DNA of 64,000 bases from an uncultured Kiloniellaceae bacterium (GTDB taxonomy: Bacteria > Pseudomonadota > Alphaproteobacteria > Kiloniellales > Kiloniellaceae), in the NCBI GenBank assembly GCA_947493695.1, contig CANLSF010000007.1:62001-126000 (forward strand), read 5' to 3'. Position 1 is the stretch's first letter; the number at the start of each line of letters is the position of its first letter. Shown here piece after piece: positions 8,934 to 16,951 of this stretch. The translations under genes and the position numbers were made by a program. The notes beneath the pieces are model-generated. The model was not told the DNA's origin and did no database searches. It saw only the letters and a list, made by a program, of their open reading frames with translations.

Positions 8934-8962
8934 AAAGTACGTACTTTATAATATTGTGTCAA
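8934..8962 (-). promoter_or_regulatory. Promoter and palindromic operator of the hyuA operon
   Basis: On the minus strand a consensus -35 box TTGACA (8962-8957) is followed at 17 bp by a weak -10 candidate TACTTT (8939-8934). Overlapping the -10 is the perfect 14-bp palindrome AAAGTACGTACTTT (8934-8947), ending only 7 bp from the hyuA start codon. A repressor bound here would block RNA polymerase. The GntR/HutC protein encoded by the last gene of the same operon is the likely ligand-controlled binder (inference). Confidence 0.6.
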
Positions 8963-9045
8963 CAAAACCTCTGGATCGAGCGCTACCTCACCCGTTGCTC
9001 CTCGTGGAGGCGCAGCGTCCGTCACCAGCGAGACAAGAGCCGCCG

Positions 9046-9951
9046 CTAGGCCAGAAACTCTCTCAAGGCACGCAATGCCTGCTCCGGCTGTTCCTCCGGG
9101 ATAAAGTGTCCGCAGGGCATCGGCGCGAACCGGATATCCGGCGCCCATGCACGCCAAATGCTCTGAAGGTCGAAGTTCTTGCCCACGACACCCTGATCGC
9201 CCCACATCACCAGGGTTGGGCAGGCGATGGTTCGCCCCGCCGCCCTGTCTTCGCGATCATGTTCGATGTCCTGCGAAAGGCCCGCCCGAAAGCACTCGCA
9301 CATGGCCAGAACGGCTTCGTCGCTGCTGCTGGCCGCGATGTAGGCCTTGTAGGCTTCGGGATGATAAACTGCCGTCTGACCGGGCAGGCCCGTCAGGATT
9401 TGTCCCATGAACATCTCCGGATTGCCCCGGACGAGAGTTTCAGGGATCGGGCGCGGCTGGGTCAGAAAGAAGAAATAGTAATAGTCCTGCGCGATCTGCG
9501 CCGTCGTCGCTTCGTAGAAATCCAGCGCCGGCACGATGTCCATGATGCCAAGGCGTTCGATCCGGCCGGGATGATCCAGGGCCATGCGCCGGGCAACCCG
9601 CGCGCCCCGATCATGCCCGACCAGACGGAAGCGTTCGAAGCCCAGGGCCGCCATGACCTCCACCTGCTCCCTGGCATGGGTTCGCTTGGCATAGGCCAGA
9701 TGTTCGGGTGTCTCGCCCGGCTTGTGACTCTCTCCGCGCCCGCGCAGGTCGGTCAGGACAACCGTATAATTCTCCGCAAGGCTCGGGGCGATCTGATGCC
9801 AGCAAAGGTGGGTCTGCGGATCGCCATGCAGCATCAACAAGGGCGGCCCTTCCCCGCCGACGAGAGCCAGGATTTCGCCATCAGGTCCCTGCACTGATTG
9901 CCGGCGGAAACCGGGAAGCAAACGCGCATCCAGCTCTTCAAAGAGTGTCAC
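9046..9951 (-). CDS. Alpha/beta hydrolase, fluoroacetate-dehalogenase-like
   Basis: The 301-residue protein shows the alpha/beta-hydrolase core: LHGDPQTHLCW oxyanion region (41-51), TDLRGRGES (68-75), the nucleophile elbow GHDRGAR with Asp114, a probable acid Asp138 (MDIVP), and catalytic His in GHFIPEEQP near residue 281. An aspartate nucleophile with DRGAR is typical of haloacetate dehalogenases and epoxide-hydrolase-like enzymes. However, the His-Trp pair that binds halide in characterised fluoroacetate dehalogenases (IYHWSFLAQP in the one I recall) appears here as Tyr-Phe (YYYFFFLTQP). So a true defluorinase is doubtful. It overlaps the arsR-like gene upstream by 14 bp and is probably co-transcribed with it. 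Confidence 0.88.
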   Translation of the reverse strand: MTLFEELDARLLPGFRRQSVQGPDGEILALVGGEGPPLLMLHGDPQTHLCWHQIAPSLAENYTVVLTDLRGRGESHKPGETPEHLAYAKRTHAREQVEVMAALGFERFRLVGHDRGARVARRMALDHPGRIERLGIMDIVPALDFYEATTAQIAQDYYYFFFLTQPRPIPETLVRGNPEMFMGQILTGLPGQTAVYHPEAYKAYIAASSSDEAVLAMCECFRAGLSQDIEHDREDRAAGRTIACPTLVMWGDQGVVGKNFDLQSIWRAWAPDIRFAPMPCGHFIPEEQPEQALRALREFLA

Positions 9952-10261
9952 TCTGCCATCTCCAATATTCCTTCAGCGCCTTTTCGTCCCGCTGGTAGTA
10001 GGACCACTTGCCGATGCGCTGCACGCGCAGAAAACCCGCGCGCTTGAGCAGCTCCAGATGGCGGCTGACCGTTGGCTGGCTCATCCCCAGTCTGGCCGTG
10101 ATCAGGGTCACGCAGACGCCGATCTCGACCGGGTCGCCTGAGGTTTGTTCGGCAAAGTTCGACCCGGGCGTTTTGAGCCAGTGAAGAATCTGCATACGCA
10201 CCGCGCTCGCCAGGGCCTTGGCCTGCTCTTCGCGCATATCCGGTAAATTCAACGAATCCAT
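9938..10261 (-). CDS. ArsR-family winged-helix regulator
   Basis: The 107-residue protein has the compact ArsR fold, with LASAVRMQILHWL at the start and a recognition helix MSQPTVSRHLELLKRAGFLRVQRIGKWSYY. A metal-binding ELCVCDL motif is absent. The only cysteine is in GVCVTLITARLG, so it may sense something other than a metal. It overlaps the following hydrolase gene, which suggests that it regulates the hydrolase and itself. A TAACG-ATG-CGTTA dyad lies 12 bp upstream of its start and is the candidate operator. Confidence 0.88.
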   Translation of the reverse strand: MDSLNLPDMREEQAKALASAVRMQILHWLKTPGSNFAEQTSGDPVEIGVCVTLITARLGMSQPTVSRHLELLKRAGFLRVQRIGKWSYYQRDEKALKEYWRWQSDTL

Positions 10262-10272
10262 AGATAGCTATT

Positions 10273-10285
10273 TAACGATGCGTTA
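10273..10285. promoter_or_regulatory. Candidate ArsR operator (TAACG-N3-CGTTA)
   Basis: A perfect 5-bp inverted repeat with a 3-bp spacer lies 12 bp upstream of the ArsR start codon, next to a TAGCTA palindrome. Position and symmetry fit autoregulation of the arsR-hydrolase unit; binding is inferred. Confidence 0.4.
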
Positions 10286-10617
10286 TGCAAATGTCAATCC
10301 CACGACTGGAAGACTCGCGGGCGTCATCCAAGGAGTCCGCCCTGGCGGTCTCGTATGCCAGAAAGAGTGCATAAAGTGCGCCGGGCGCCCGTTGCGACTC
10401 TGGATCCTGCCCCGGAAGCCGTTCACATTATGCACGGGACCCGTCGCTGGAGAGAGTACAGCGAAGGCCGGCTCCGTCGGCACAGTCGCCATTTACGCAA
10501 AGTGCAACGAACCTCCGATGTGCGCCCCTACCAACGGATGCTGTGTAGCACAGCAATGTCAGTTTTGATGCGACATACCTTTGAATGGAAAGCCGCGTTT
10601 CGCGATGTGACGTGGGA
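10286..10617. other. Non-coding interval between arsR and the VOC gene
   Basis: About 330 bp without a convincing gene. A 69-codon minus-strand frame at 10283-10492 has no recognisable domain, no good ribosome site and an arginine/proline-rich composition typical of chance frames. I see no RNA gene or repeat. Confidence 0.5.
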
Positions 10618-10980
10618 TCATCGCAGGCGTTCCATCAACTCGATCCGGTTGCCGAAGGGGTCGAACACAAAGAATCTCGCGAAACCCTCTAGCGGTTCAT
10701 CGTCTATGCAGGCAACGCTGGCCGCGTCGCAACGCGCCCGCATCTCGGTCAAGTCCTTGACCAAAAACGCCGGGTGCGCCTTCGATGCGGAACGGAAGTC
10801 TGGCATCACTCCAAGGTGTACTTTTACATCTCCAAGCTCGAACCAACATCCGCCGCGCTTCTCCAGATTTTCGGGTTTCGGAACCTCTGCAAGCCCGAGA
10901 ACACCGGCGTAGAAACTTCGCGCCGCGTTTTCGCATCCTTCCGGCATTGCCAATTGCACGTGGTGGATTGCAGTCAGCAT
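10618..10980 (-). CDS. VOC-superfamily (glyoxalase/bleomycin-resistance fold) protein
   Basis: The 120-residue single-module VOC protein has HHVQLAM at the N-terminus (first metal-ligand position), YAGVLGLAEVPKP, the beta segment KVHLGVMPDF, and FFVFDPFGNRIELME, where the glutamate is the usual last metal ligand. Family members include glyoxalase I-like enzymes, dioxygenases and drug-binding proteins, so the substrate cannot be named. It is monocistronic on the minus strand between the ArsR unit and tpm. Confidence 0.87.
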   Translation of the reverse strand: MLTAIHHVQLAMPEGCENAARSFYAGVLGLAEVPKPENLEKRGGCWFELGDVKVHLGVMPDFRSASKAHPAFLVKDLTEMRARCDAASVACIDDEPLEGFARFFVFDPFGNRIELMERLR

Positions 10981-11098
10981 AATACCTCTTCGGAATCCTC
11001 CTTTAGCCTAAGCTGACATTGTAAGACGTACATCACAAGTGCGCTCGGTCGGCGCGGCCACCATTTGCGCAACCCGGAACCACTCCGCCGCCGTTCTG

Positions 11099-11731
11099 TT
11101 ATCTCAGCAACCAGGCATTTTCTGTGCCGCTGCACCTCTCGGCCAGGGGGCCTGCGATCTCTTCGCTCGCCAGACCCTCGCGCTTGTAGATGCCTTTGTA
11201 GAGCTGATCGATTGTGTCGGCGGAGACCGAGAAGGGCGGTCCGTCCATTTGGCTCTGATCGTAATCGTAGGTGATGAGCAGCTGCGGCGCGTTGCCGGTC
11301 ACCTTTGCCAGGTGATGCGCATAGGATGTTCGCATTGTCTCCGGCATCGCGACCAGCGCCGCCCGGTCGTAAATCGCATCGACGGGCCCCAGGATTTCGG
11401 TGGTCAGTTTGAAAAAGTCACCGACGTAAAGTTCAATCGGGCCCGATTTATAGCAGCTAAGGTCCTCTGCGGCGGAGACTTCGGCATCAAGCCCGCTTTC
11501 GGCAAAGAAGGCCTCGACAGCCGCTTGACTGAGTTCGATACCCACAACACGGCAGCCCTGCGCCGCAAGCCAGCTGAGGTCGTTGCTTTTGCCGCAGAGA
11601 GGCACAAGAACGCGGCTCCCCTTCTGCAGCTCGAGACGATCGAAGTACCTTGAGAGCAAAGCGTTTCCCTCGCTCTCATGAAATGCGATTTTGTTTTCTC
11701 GCCATCGTTGGTGCCAGAAATCCGGATCCAT
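11099..11731 (-). CDS. tpm: Thiopurine S-methyltransferase (Tpm family)
   Basis: The 210-residue protein is a class I SAM methyltransferase of the bacterial Tpm type. It begins MDPDFWHQRWRENKIAFHE (the family N-terminal W..RW..N..GFH signature) and has VLVPLCGKSNDLSWLA (SAM motif I), GIELS, and IYDRAALVAMP. Known bacterial Tpm enzymes methylate thiopurines and also selenium and tellurium oxyanion derivatives into volatile forms. GAGGA precedes ATG 11731 at good spacing. It is divergent from a merR gene, and its own promoter has the 19-bp spacer and dyad of MerR-activated promoters. It is therefore probably induced by whatever that MerR protein senses. Confidence 0.93.
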   Translation of the reverse strand: MDPDFWHQRWRENKIAFHESEGNALLSRYFDRLELQKGSRVLVPLCGKSNDLSWLAAQGCRVVGIELSQAAVEAFFAESGLDAEVSAAEDLSCYKSGPIELYVGDFFKLTTEILGPVDAIYDRAALVAMPETMRTSYAHHLAKVTGNAPQLLITYDYDQSQMDGPPFSVSADTIDQLYKGIYKREGLASEEIAGPLAERCSGTENAWLLR

Positions 11732-11771
11732 TCTTTCCTCACGACTCTTGTTTTAACAGACGTCTTGAGAC

Positions 11772-11802
11772 AGCCTACAACCTTAAGCGCACTTGAGGTC
11801 AA
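11772..11802 (-). promoter_or_regulatory. MerR-type promoter of tpm (19-bp spacer with dyad)
   Basis: Reading the minus strand, TTGACC (-35, 11802-11797) and TAGGCT (-10, 11777-11772) are separated by exactly 19 bp. The spacer holds the dyad CTTGAGGT/ACCTTAAG (11780-11787 and 11792-11799, one mismatch). An overlong spacer with a centred dyad is the hallmark of promoters untwisted by MerR-family activators. The site lies in the 79-bp gap between tpm and merR, so one site can serve both genes. Confidence 0.7.
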
Positions 11803-11810
11803 GGTCTAAC

Positions 11811-12233
11811 ATGATGGAATTCGAACTGGATATCGGCGAGGTCGCGAAACGCTCCGGGCTCCCCGTGTCGACGCTGCGATACTACGAGGAAAGAGGCCTC
11901 ATCCGTTCGAGCGGCCGCAATGGTCTGCGCCGCGCCTTTGACCCCGAAGTGGTCGATCAGCTCGCTCTCATCACCCTGGGGCGTCTGGCGCAGTTCAAGC
12001 TGGATGAACTCTCCGGAATACTGCCCGACCCGGCGAGCGGCACGCTCGACCGAAAGAAGATCATGGAGAAAGCCGACGCCCTGGATCAAAGGATCGAGGA
12101 ACTCACCGCCCTCAGCAAAATTCTGCGCCACGTCGCCAGATGCCGCGCCGAAAGCCATCTCGCCTGCCCGCGCTTCCAAAAACTTCTGCGCATCGCCTTC
12201 CGCATCCGAAAAGGCGCGAAACAGCCACGCTGA
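11811..12233 (+). CDS. MerR-family regulator, divergent from tpm
   Basis: The 140-residue protein has the MerR DNA-binding domain DIGEVAKRSGLPVSTLRYYEERGLI (about residues 7-31) followed by GLRRAF and a dimerisation coiled coil (KKIMEKADALDQRIEELTALSKILRHVARC). Two cysteines in ARCRAESHLACPRFQKLL, just after the coiled coil, are placed where MerR proteins bind effectors, but the spacing does not match CueR, ZntR or SoxR that I know. ATG 11811 is preferred to an upstream in-frame TTG because the TTG lies within the operator. Its most likely target is the divergent tpm promoter. Confidence 0.9.
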   Translation: MMEFELDIGEVAKRSGLPVSTLRYYEERGLIRSSGRNGLRRAFDPEVVDQLALITLGRLAQFKLDELSGILPDPASGTLDRKKIMEKADALDQRIEELTALSKILRHVARCRAESHLACPRFQKLLRIAFRIRKGAKQPR

Positions 12234-12439
12234 CCCCTTGCCCTCAAGACTGTAGCTGCGGGGTGTGACACCTCATCTTTGGCAGCTCTTCGTTGTCATA
12301 CCCGGGTTGGTCACTCAGACATTGCGTTCAATGCAATAATCTGGACCTGCCCCCAATTGACTTAAGACAAAGGTCAAAAATTCCAAGCCGAAAACTGTAA
12401 AAGTTTGTTAGATATTGGAAAAAAGATGGAAGAATTTTT

Positions 12440-12772
12440 ATGTCCTGGAATCGAAGTTTGAAAAGCCTTTTTGACGACGCAATTGAGGCTCATATGAAGC
12501 TAGGTTTTCCAGACTTTCCCGAAGATGATGATTTTGCCGACTGGATGGGGGAACTGGCTGAGCTAGATGGCTATTATGTGGGTCTTGCTACGTCAAATAT
12601 GGGATCAAGTCGCCCGAGCGAGATAAGTAAAGATCAACTATCTGAGCATGCTAATCGCTTAGCACAGTTTTCATCTTTAGAAGGAGACGACCGTGATGTT
12701 TTCCATGCTGCTGAGGTATACATCCAGTCACTCTCGAAGATGGTGGATTTAGGCAATATGAAACAAAAATAA
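12440..12772 (+). CDS. Small acidic hypothetical protein
   Basis: The 110-residue protein is acidic, with FPEDDDFADWMGELAELDGYY in the middle, no signal peptide and no membrane helix. GGAAG lies about 9 bp before ATG 12440. The DNA is noticeably more AT-rich than that of its neighbours, which may indicate recent acquisition. I recognise no family. It stands alone: a paired-repeat hairpin follows at 12783-12849 and could end its transcript. The frame is probably real because of its ribosome site and non-arginine-rich composition, but a chance frame is not excluded. Confidence 0.6.
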   Translation: MSWNRSLKSLFDDAIEAHMKLGFPDFPEDDDFADWMGELAELDGYYVGLATSNMGSSRPSEISKDQLSEHANRLAQFSSLEGDDRDVFHAAEVYIQSLSKMVDLGNMKQK

Positions 12773-12782
12773 AAACGTCAAC

Positions 12783-12849
12783 GGGGTCAGGTCCGGATTT
12801 GTGCGTTCTGGATTCATATCCACAAGCAATCAAATTCGGACCCAACCCC
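12783..12849. repeat. Paired inverted GGGGTCAGGTCC-type repeat
   Basis: GGGGTCAGGTCCGGATTTG (12783-12801) faces an inverted copy at 12831-12849, matching at 16 of 19 positions, with a 29-bp spacer. Related single copies lie at 12341-12358 (minus), 15041-15057 (minus) and 16751-16770 (plus), all outside genes. Such GC-rich paired repeats resemble REP/BIME-type elements mobilised by Y1 transposases, and the pair could also act as a terminator. Confidence 0.6.
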
Positions 12850-12964
12850 GCAAGCACGAGTTTCGTCGCTCGGTTCCCGGACTGCTGCGCCCCACCCACT
12901 ATTGAATTTAACCAGGGCGATTTAACTGACCGGAGCTACATATGAAAAAAATGTAACTCCGAAT

Positions 12965-14533
12965 TCAGCACGCGCCGATCAAATCGATATCCTCAAGATT
13001 CTTGAATGGGCAGTTTTGCGCATCGGCACCACAGATCTCTTGCATGTAATGCAACACACCCTTGCAATAGCCGTTTTCTTCATCCTCTTCCAAGAACCCC
13101 TGCGTAATTTCTTTGAGCAGCTCCATGATCTCGGGCTTGAAATACTCCTCGGGCTTCAGGCCCGCGCCATCGAAGGGATTTTCCAGCGAGATCGTGTGAT
13201 TAAGAAAGGCCATTCCCTCGGGCAGATCGAAAATGATGCGCCGGAAGGGCGGACCACCTTCGCTGTTAACGTGCAGGGGATGCATAAAGCGCCAGTTCTC
13301 TGTACTGCCTGCACAGGCGCCGAACGGTCCGGTGAAGTCAAGTCCTGACATCGCTGCCGTCGCTTCCGGCGTTCCGGCAGGAAAGCTCGAATGGCTAAGG
13401 TGCTGCCCATCTTCGATATCATCACCATCGATGTTGGTCCACTTAACCGAACTGGGTTGAAAAATACGGAAACCGCAAATGTTGTCCGGGAAAACCACCT
13501 CCCCGTTGGGCTTGGTGGGCAACATGGGCAGAAGGGATCTGTCCATCTCGATCAAAAGCCCATCGTCGGTGAGGAAGGTGTTCGGGTCGAATGTCACGAT
13601 AACCTCGCCGGACCCCTCCTTCAAAACCAGCCAGTCCGGCAGGTCCGGCAGATCGTCAGTAGTCGGACCGTTGCCTGTGGGGGGCGGCGGGTCGCCTTTT
13701 GGCACAATGCGACGCAGTTCCAGATCAATCGGTTCACGACCCTTCGCCAGTTGATCGACACTGAAATCACGGAATTCCTCCAGAGTCCGTAAGGCAGAAA
13801 TCCTGCTGGGACCAGTGCCGCCTTTCCGCCATACACCTGCATAAAGCGCCTCACCATCCGGCTCGATGGTTTCCATGTCCACAAGGTGCCACCCGTCCGC
13901 TACGCGGGTGTCGCGTTCAGCAACGAACGCACGGCGCGTCATTGCCGGAGTGAATTGATTGGTCGCAGCCCCCACCTCCGTGCGAAAGAGCCCGTGATAA
14001 AGCGTGTTTCCGTTGAAGGTTTCGACCTCGAGATCGACTAGACTGACTCCGTCCTCGGCAAGGTTCTTACCCCGCGCATCGAACGCCTCGAGTGGCATCG
14101 GGCCGGTCAGAACCTCCTCACCGGCACCGTTGCGCCATAGCCCCAGATAACGACGACCACCGCTGGCCGTCCTGAAAATCTCAAAATCCTCAAGCCGCCG
14201 GTCTTCACTGCGCATCTCACGCACCAGTTGGCCGAAGTCACTTGCGCCAATGGGGCCCACAAAACGGCTGAAGCCGCCACCAGGGCGCCACAGGCCGATG
14301 TAGCGACGGTCGCCGTCAATCATTACGGTTTCCATGTCAAAAATACGCATACCACGCTCTGAAAGTCTCTCGCCGGTGTCTAGAAATTGGTCGAGCGACA
14401 TGAGTGCGCTGGTCTGAATGGATTGCGCAGATGTGTTTAATACGGCTTCAAGCTCTACCGTATCAGCATAGGTCGCTGTGGCGATGCTGGCGATGGCGGA
14501 AATGGCAACAGCCCTGCAGAGGTGCTGCATCAT
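12965..14533 (-). CDS. Secreted protein with about four tandem ~50-residue BTRD-like repeats
   Basis: The 522-residue protein has a Sec signal peptide (cleavage probably after TATYA, residue 23). Residues about 45-245 hold four tandem units, each with a D-(M/L)-E-T-like strand, an acidic turn and a closing Y-x-G-(L/V)-(W/F)-R (Y78-R83, Y129-R134, Y179-R184, Y231-R236). This resembles the bacterial tandem repeat domain found with polyglycine hydrolases and serine hydrolases. The C-terminal half (about 300-522) is unfamiliar to me and has six or more cysteines, probably in periplasmic or extracellular disulfides. GGAG lies 7 bp before ATG 14533. There is no catalytic hydrolase domain, so it may be a binding or surface protein. 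Confidence 0.82.
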   Translation of the reverse strand: MMQHLCRAVAISAIASIATATYADTVELEAVLNTSAQSIQTSALMSLDQFLDTGERLSERGMRIFDMETVMIDGDRRYIGLWRPGGGFSRFVGPIGASDFGQLVREMRSEDRRLEDFEIFRTASGGRRYLGLWRNGAGEEVLTGPMPLEAFDARGKNLAEDGVSLVDLEVETFNGNTLYHGLFRTEVGAATNQFTPAMTRRAFVAERDTRVADGWHLVDMETIEPDGEALYAGVWRKGGTGPSRISALRTLEEFRDFSVDQLAKGREPIDLELRRIVPKGDPPPPTGNGPTTDDLPDLPDWLVLKEGSGEVIVTFDPNTFLTDDGLLIEMDRSLLPMLPTKPNGEVVFPDNICGFRIFQPSSVKWTNIDGDDIEDGQHLSHSSFPAGTPEATAAMSGLDFTGPFGACAGSTENWRFMHPLHVNSEGGPPFRRIIFDLPEGMAFLNHTISLENPFDGAGLKPEEYFKPEIMELLKEITQGFLEEDEENGYCKGVLHYMQEICGADAQNCPFKNLEDIDLIGAC

Positions 14534-15204
14534 AATAAAGCTCCTTAAAAAAACGGTTTTTGATTAATAAGGCATCGTAAAAAAAGTGAGGTGAGTCTGC
14601 TCCGCAAAGGTCTGAATCATCGCAAAACGGTCAGTCGCCGCATTGCCAGCGACGATGGGCGGGTTCACCGCTGCAACTGCGGTAAAGGTTATCGAGAGCG
14701 CAAGCTCTGCCGAAACTCTCGCCCCGCGTAGGCCCGTGCAGGAGAAGAGCTCCGTTAGGGCCGGCAAACCAGGCTAATCATCACGGAGGCAGTTACAGTG
14801 GGACGGCAACAGGTAAGTGCAGTTGGTTCTGGTATTGGACCGCTTTGCGGAATCTATAAAAAGAAGTCATCTGGTTTCCTTGAATTTGCATAATTGTACA
14901 AACCTGGAAACAATGAAGGAGCGGTCGGGTTTCTGTAAATCCCTCAAAACTAAGGGGTTATGTCTGTGTGAACTCACTGAGAATGCCGCTTTCCGAGGGC
15001 GGGTTGAGCTAATCTGTTGTTCTCGGACACATGGCAGATAGATTCAAACCTAACCCCGAACAGCTACGGGCTCTCGGGCAATTCCCAGAGTCACAGAAAA
15101 ACCTCCACTGCGGTCATTCGAGCTGACGACATTCGCCGTATCTCGTATTGACCACTTGCCCTGCCGAACACCTGAACCCTGACAGAAGAGAATTCGTCCT
15201 GCGC
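14534..15204. other. Non-coding interval upstream of the repeat protein
   Basis: About 670 bp with no gene I can support. Frames at 14564-14767 (minus) and 14817-15041 (plus) lack domains and good start contexts. One diverged copy of the GGGGTCAGGTCC-type repeat lies at 15041-15057 on the minus strand. The interval may be remnant DNA. Confidence 0.5.
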
Positions 15205-16602
15205 TTATTCGGCTGCAATCGACGTCGGAACCACACCTTCGTTCAGCCACGCCTCCAGAGGCGTCATGGGATCGAGCGCGGCGGCATTTATGCCGCCGGG
15301 GCCGGGCAGGATGCCGCAGTGATCCAGTCCGGGCACCATGAAGAGGGCGACGTTTTCCTTCAGCGCCTCTTCTCCCCCTGCCAGTTCGGCGGCCTTTTGG
15401 TGCCAGTCGACGGTCTTATAAGGTGTCACGATCGCGTCGGCCCAGCCGTGGAAGACGATCATCTTGCCGCCGGCTTCGCGAAAGGCCGAGATGTCCGGGT
15501 TGTCTCCGTTATAGGCGGCTGCAGAAACACTCATGCGGGCCGGGTCGCTCTCGAAATCGAAGTCCATCGGCGTCCAGTTGGCACCGGGATCTTCGTCGAA
15601 GGCCATGTAGCGGCCGAATCCCTTTGCGAAGGCGGGCACCAGTTTGCCGCCGCCCTTGGCATTGCCCGTCAGCCATAGCCACCAGAAGGGCTCCGACCCC
15701 TCGGGAATGCCGCCGGGATAAAGCTGTTCGCCGGCTGCATTTCGCGGACCTTGCCGCCATTTTGCCAGCGTATCGAGCTGTTGATTGGAGAGACCGAGAT
15801 CGCCGTAATCCACTTCGCATTGGCGAGGATCGGCGATCACACCGTCTTGCGCGCCGTCCGCCCCGTCACACTGAGCAAGCACAGCATCACCGATCACAGC
15901 GGCTTCGTCGGGCCCCAGAATCTGACTGCCATCGGCTGCGGTGTTCGCCTGCACGAGCCACGACATCTTGGTCGCAACCAGGCCCGTATAGTCCATGGCG
16001 GGCGCACCGGAGATGATGCCGTCGAACATCTCGGGATAGCGCAGCGCCGCAACCTGCGCCATGCGGCCGCCGGTGGAGCAGCCTTGAAAGATGGCCAGCT
16101 TTGAAGCGCTGCCATAGAAGGCTTCGATCATCAGATTAGCGATACGATTTGTTTCGCCGACCGACCGCCACCCCCAGTCCCGCTCAGCGTGCGGATTGTT
16201 GTAAGCCCATCCGGCATCGACAACCGACAGCGCGTGGTGCCCGCTGTCCGATGTCGCAGTGGCATAGCCGCGTTCCAGACCGGGGCGCATCGCGTTGATC
16301 CAGCTGGCGCCCGCGTCGGCGCGCCCGAGAATGCCGCAAAAGCCGCCACAGCCCGCCTGGTAAAACTTGCCGTTCCAACCCTGCATCGGCAGCCGCGCTT
16401 CAATCGATATGGCAGGCAACGCGGTGGCACGGACTTCACAGTAGGACGGAGTCGCATCTGAAGCCGCTACAACACGCGCCGAGGTAACATGCCCGCCGGG
16501 AAAGACGCTGTCGCGCAGGGCCGTGCATGCCCCGTCACTTTGTTGCGCCCACGCCGGGATGCTGGCAGAGATCAATGCCAGGGTGACCAAGACGCTTCTC
16601 AT
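15205..16602 (-). CDS. Tannase/feruloyl-esterase family secreted hydrolase
   Basis: The 465-residue protein has a Sec signal peptide (ISASIPAWA-Q). It shows the CS-D-HC architecture of the tannase family: Cys175-Ser176 in GCSTGGR (nucleophile), Asp389 in HGWADAIV and His428-Cys429 in GLDHCG, with C175-C429 forming the disulfide that brings Ser and His together. Other family features are GWNGKFYQAGCGG and SDSGHHA. It should hydrolyse aromatic esters such as gallate or ferulate esters in the periplasm or outside the cell. ATG 16602 follows GGAGGG at proper spacing, which decides the start over an upstream in-frame codon. No partner genes for aromatic breakdown are adjacent. Confidence 0.9.
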   Translation of the reverse strand: MRSVLVTLALISASIPAWAQQSDGACTALRDSVFPGGHVTSARVVAASDATPSYCEVRATALPAISIEARLPMQGWNGKFYQAGCGGFCGILGRADAGASWINAMRPGLERGYATATSDSGHHALSVVDAGWAYNNPHAERDWGWRSVGETNRIANLMIEAFYGSASKLAIFQGCSTGGRMAQVAALRYPEMFDGIISGAPAMDYTGLVATKMSWLVQANTAADGSQILGPDEAAVIGDAVLAQCDGADGAQDGVIADPRQCEVDYGDLGLSNQQLDTLAKWRQGPRNAAGEQLYPGGIPEGSEPFWWLWLTGNAKGGGKLVPAFAKGFGRYMAFDEDPGANWTPMDFDFESDPARMSVSAAAYNGDNPDISAFREAGGKMIVFHGWADAIVTPYKTVDWHQKAAELAGGEEALKENVALFMVPGLDHCGILPGPGGINAAALDPMTPLEAWLNEGVVPTSIAAE

Positions 16603-16951
16603 AGTTGCCCTCCGTTTGAAAATGACTTGCGGAAACACCACCTGCTCATGCTTCTAAACGCGGCGTCCCGCGGAACTTGTTGGGTCGAGTAGTTTGCAGA
16701 GTGAGGTCGGCTGACAATCGATCCTGGCAAAGTCCCAGAGATCAATGTGTGGGGTGACTCAGGTCCAATTCTCTGCGTTGAATTTCAATTCAGTCTGCAC
16801 GAATTGTCGGGTCATGCAAATCGCTTTCGCTCTTCCCATTGCCTAGCCAATGGAAGAAAACCGGAAGCAATATCTCCCTTGATGCAGGTCAAAGGCAGCG
16901 CCCGGAAATGCGACTATCATTTCCCTATCATCACAAAACGAGGGAGCTGAT
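16603..16951. other. Intergenic region between the divergent tannase and usp genes
   Basis: About 350 bp with promoters for both genes. It holds a GGGGT-GACT-CAGGTCC copy of the local repeat at 16751-16770 and an FNR-type box at 16879-16892. No ORF is credible. Confidence 0.55.
16879..16892 (+). promoter_or_regulatory. FNR/FnrL/Dnr-type box upstream of usp
   Basis: TTGATGCAGGTCAA matches the FNR-family consensus TTGAT-N4-ATCAA at 9 of 10 defined positions and lies about 60 bp before the UspA start. Universal stress proteins are often induced by low oxygen through this regulator class, so the placement makes biological sense. Whether the binder is FNR-, FixK- or Dnr-like cannot be read from the site. 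Confidence 0.6.

Noticed and set aside
14564-15041. Two short frames in the interval after the BTRD-like protein
   Set aside because: No domain, weak starts and no conservation cue; the interval is better read as non-coding.
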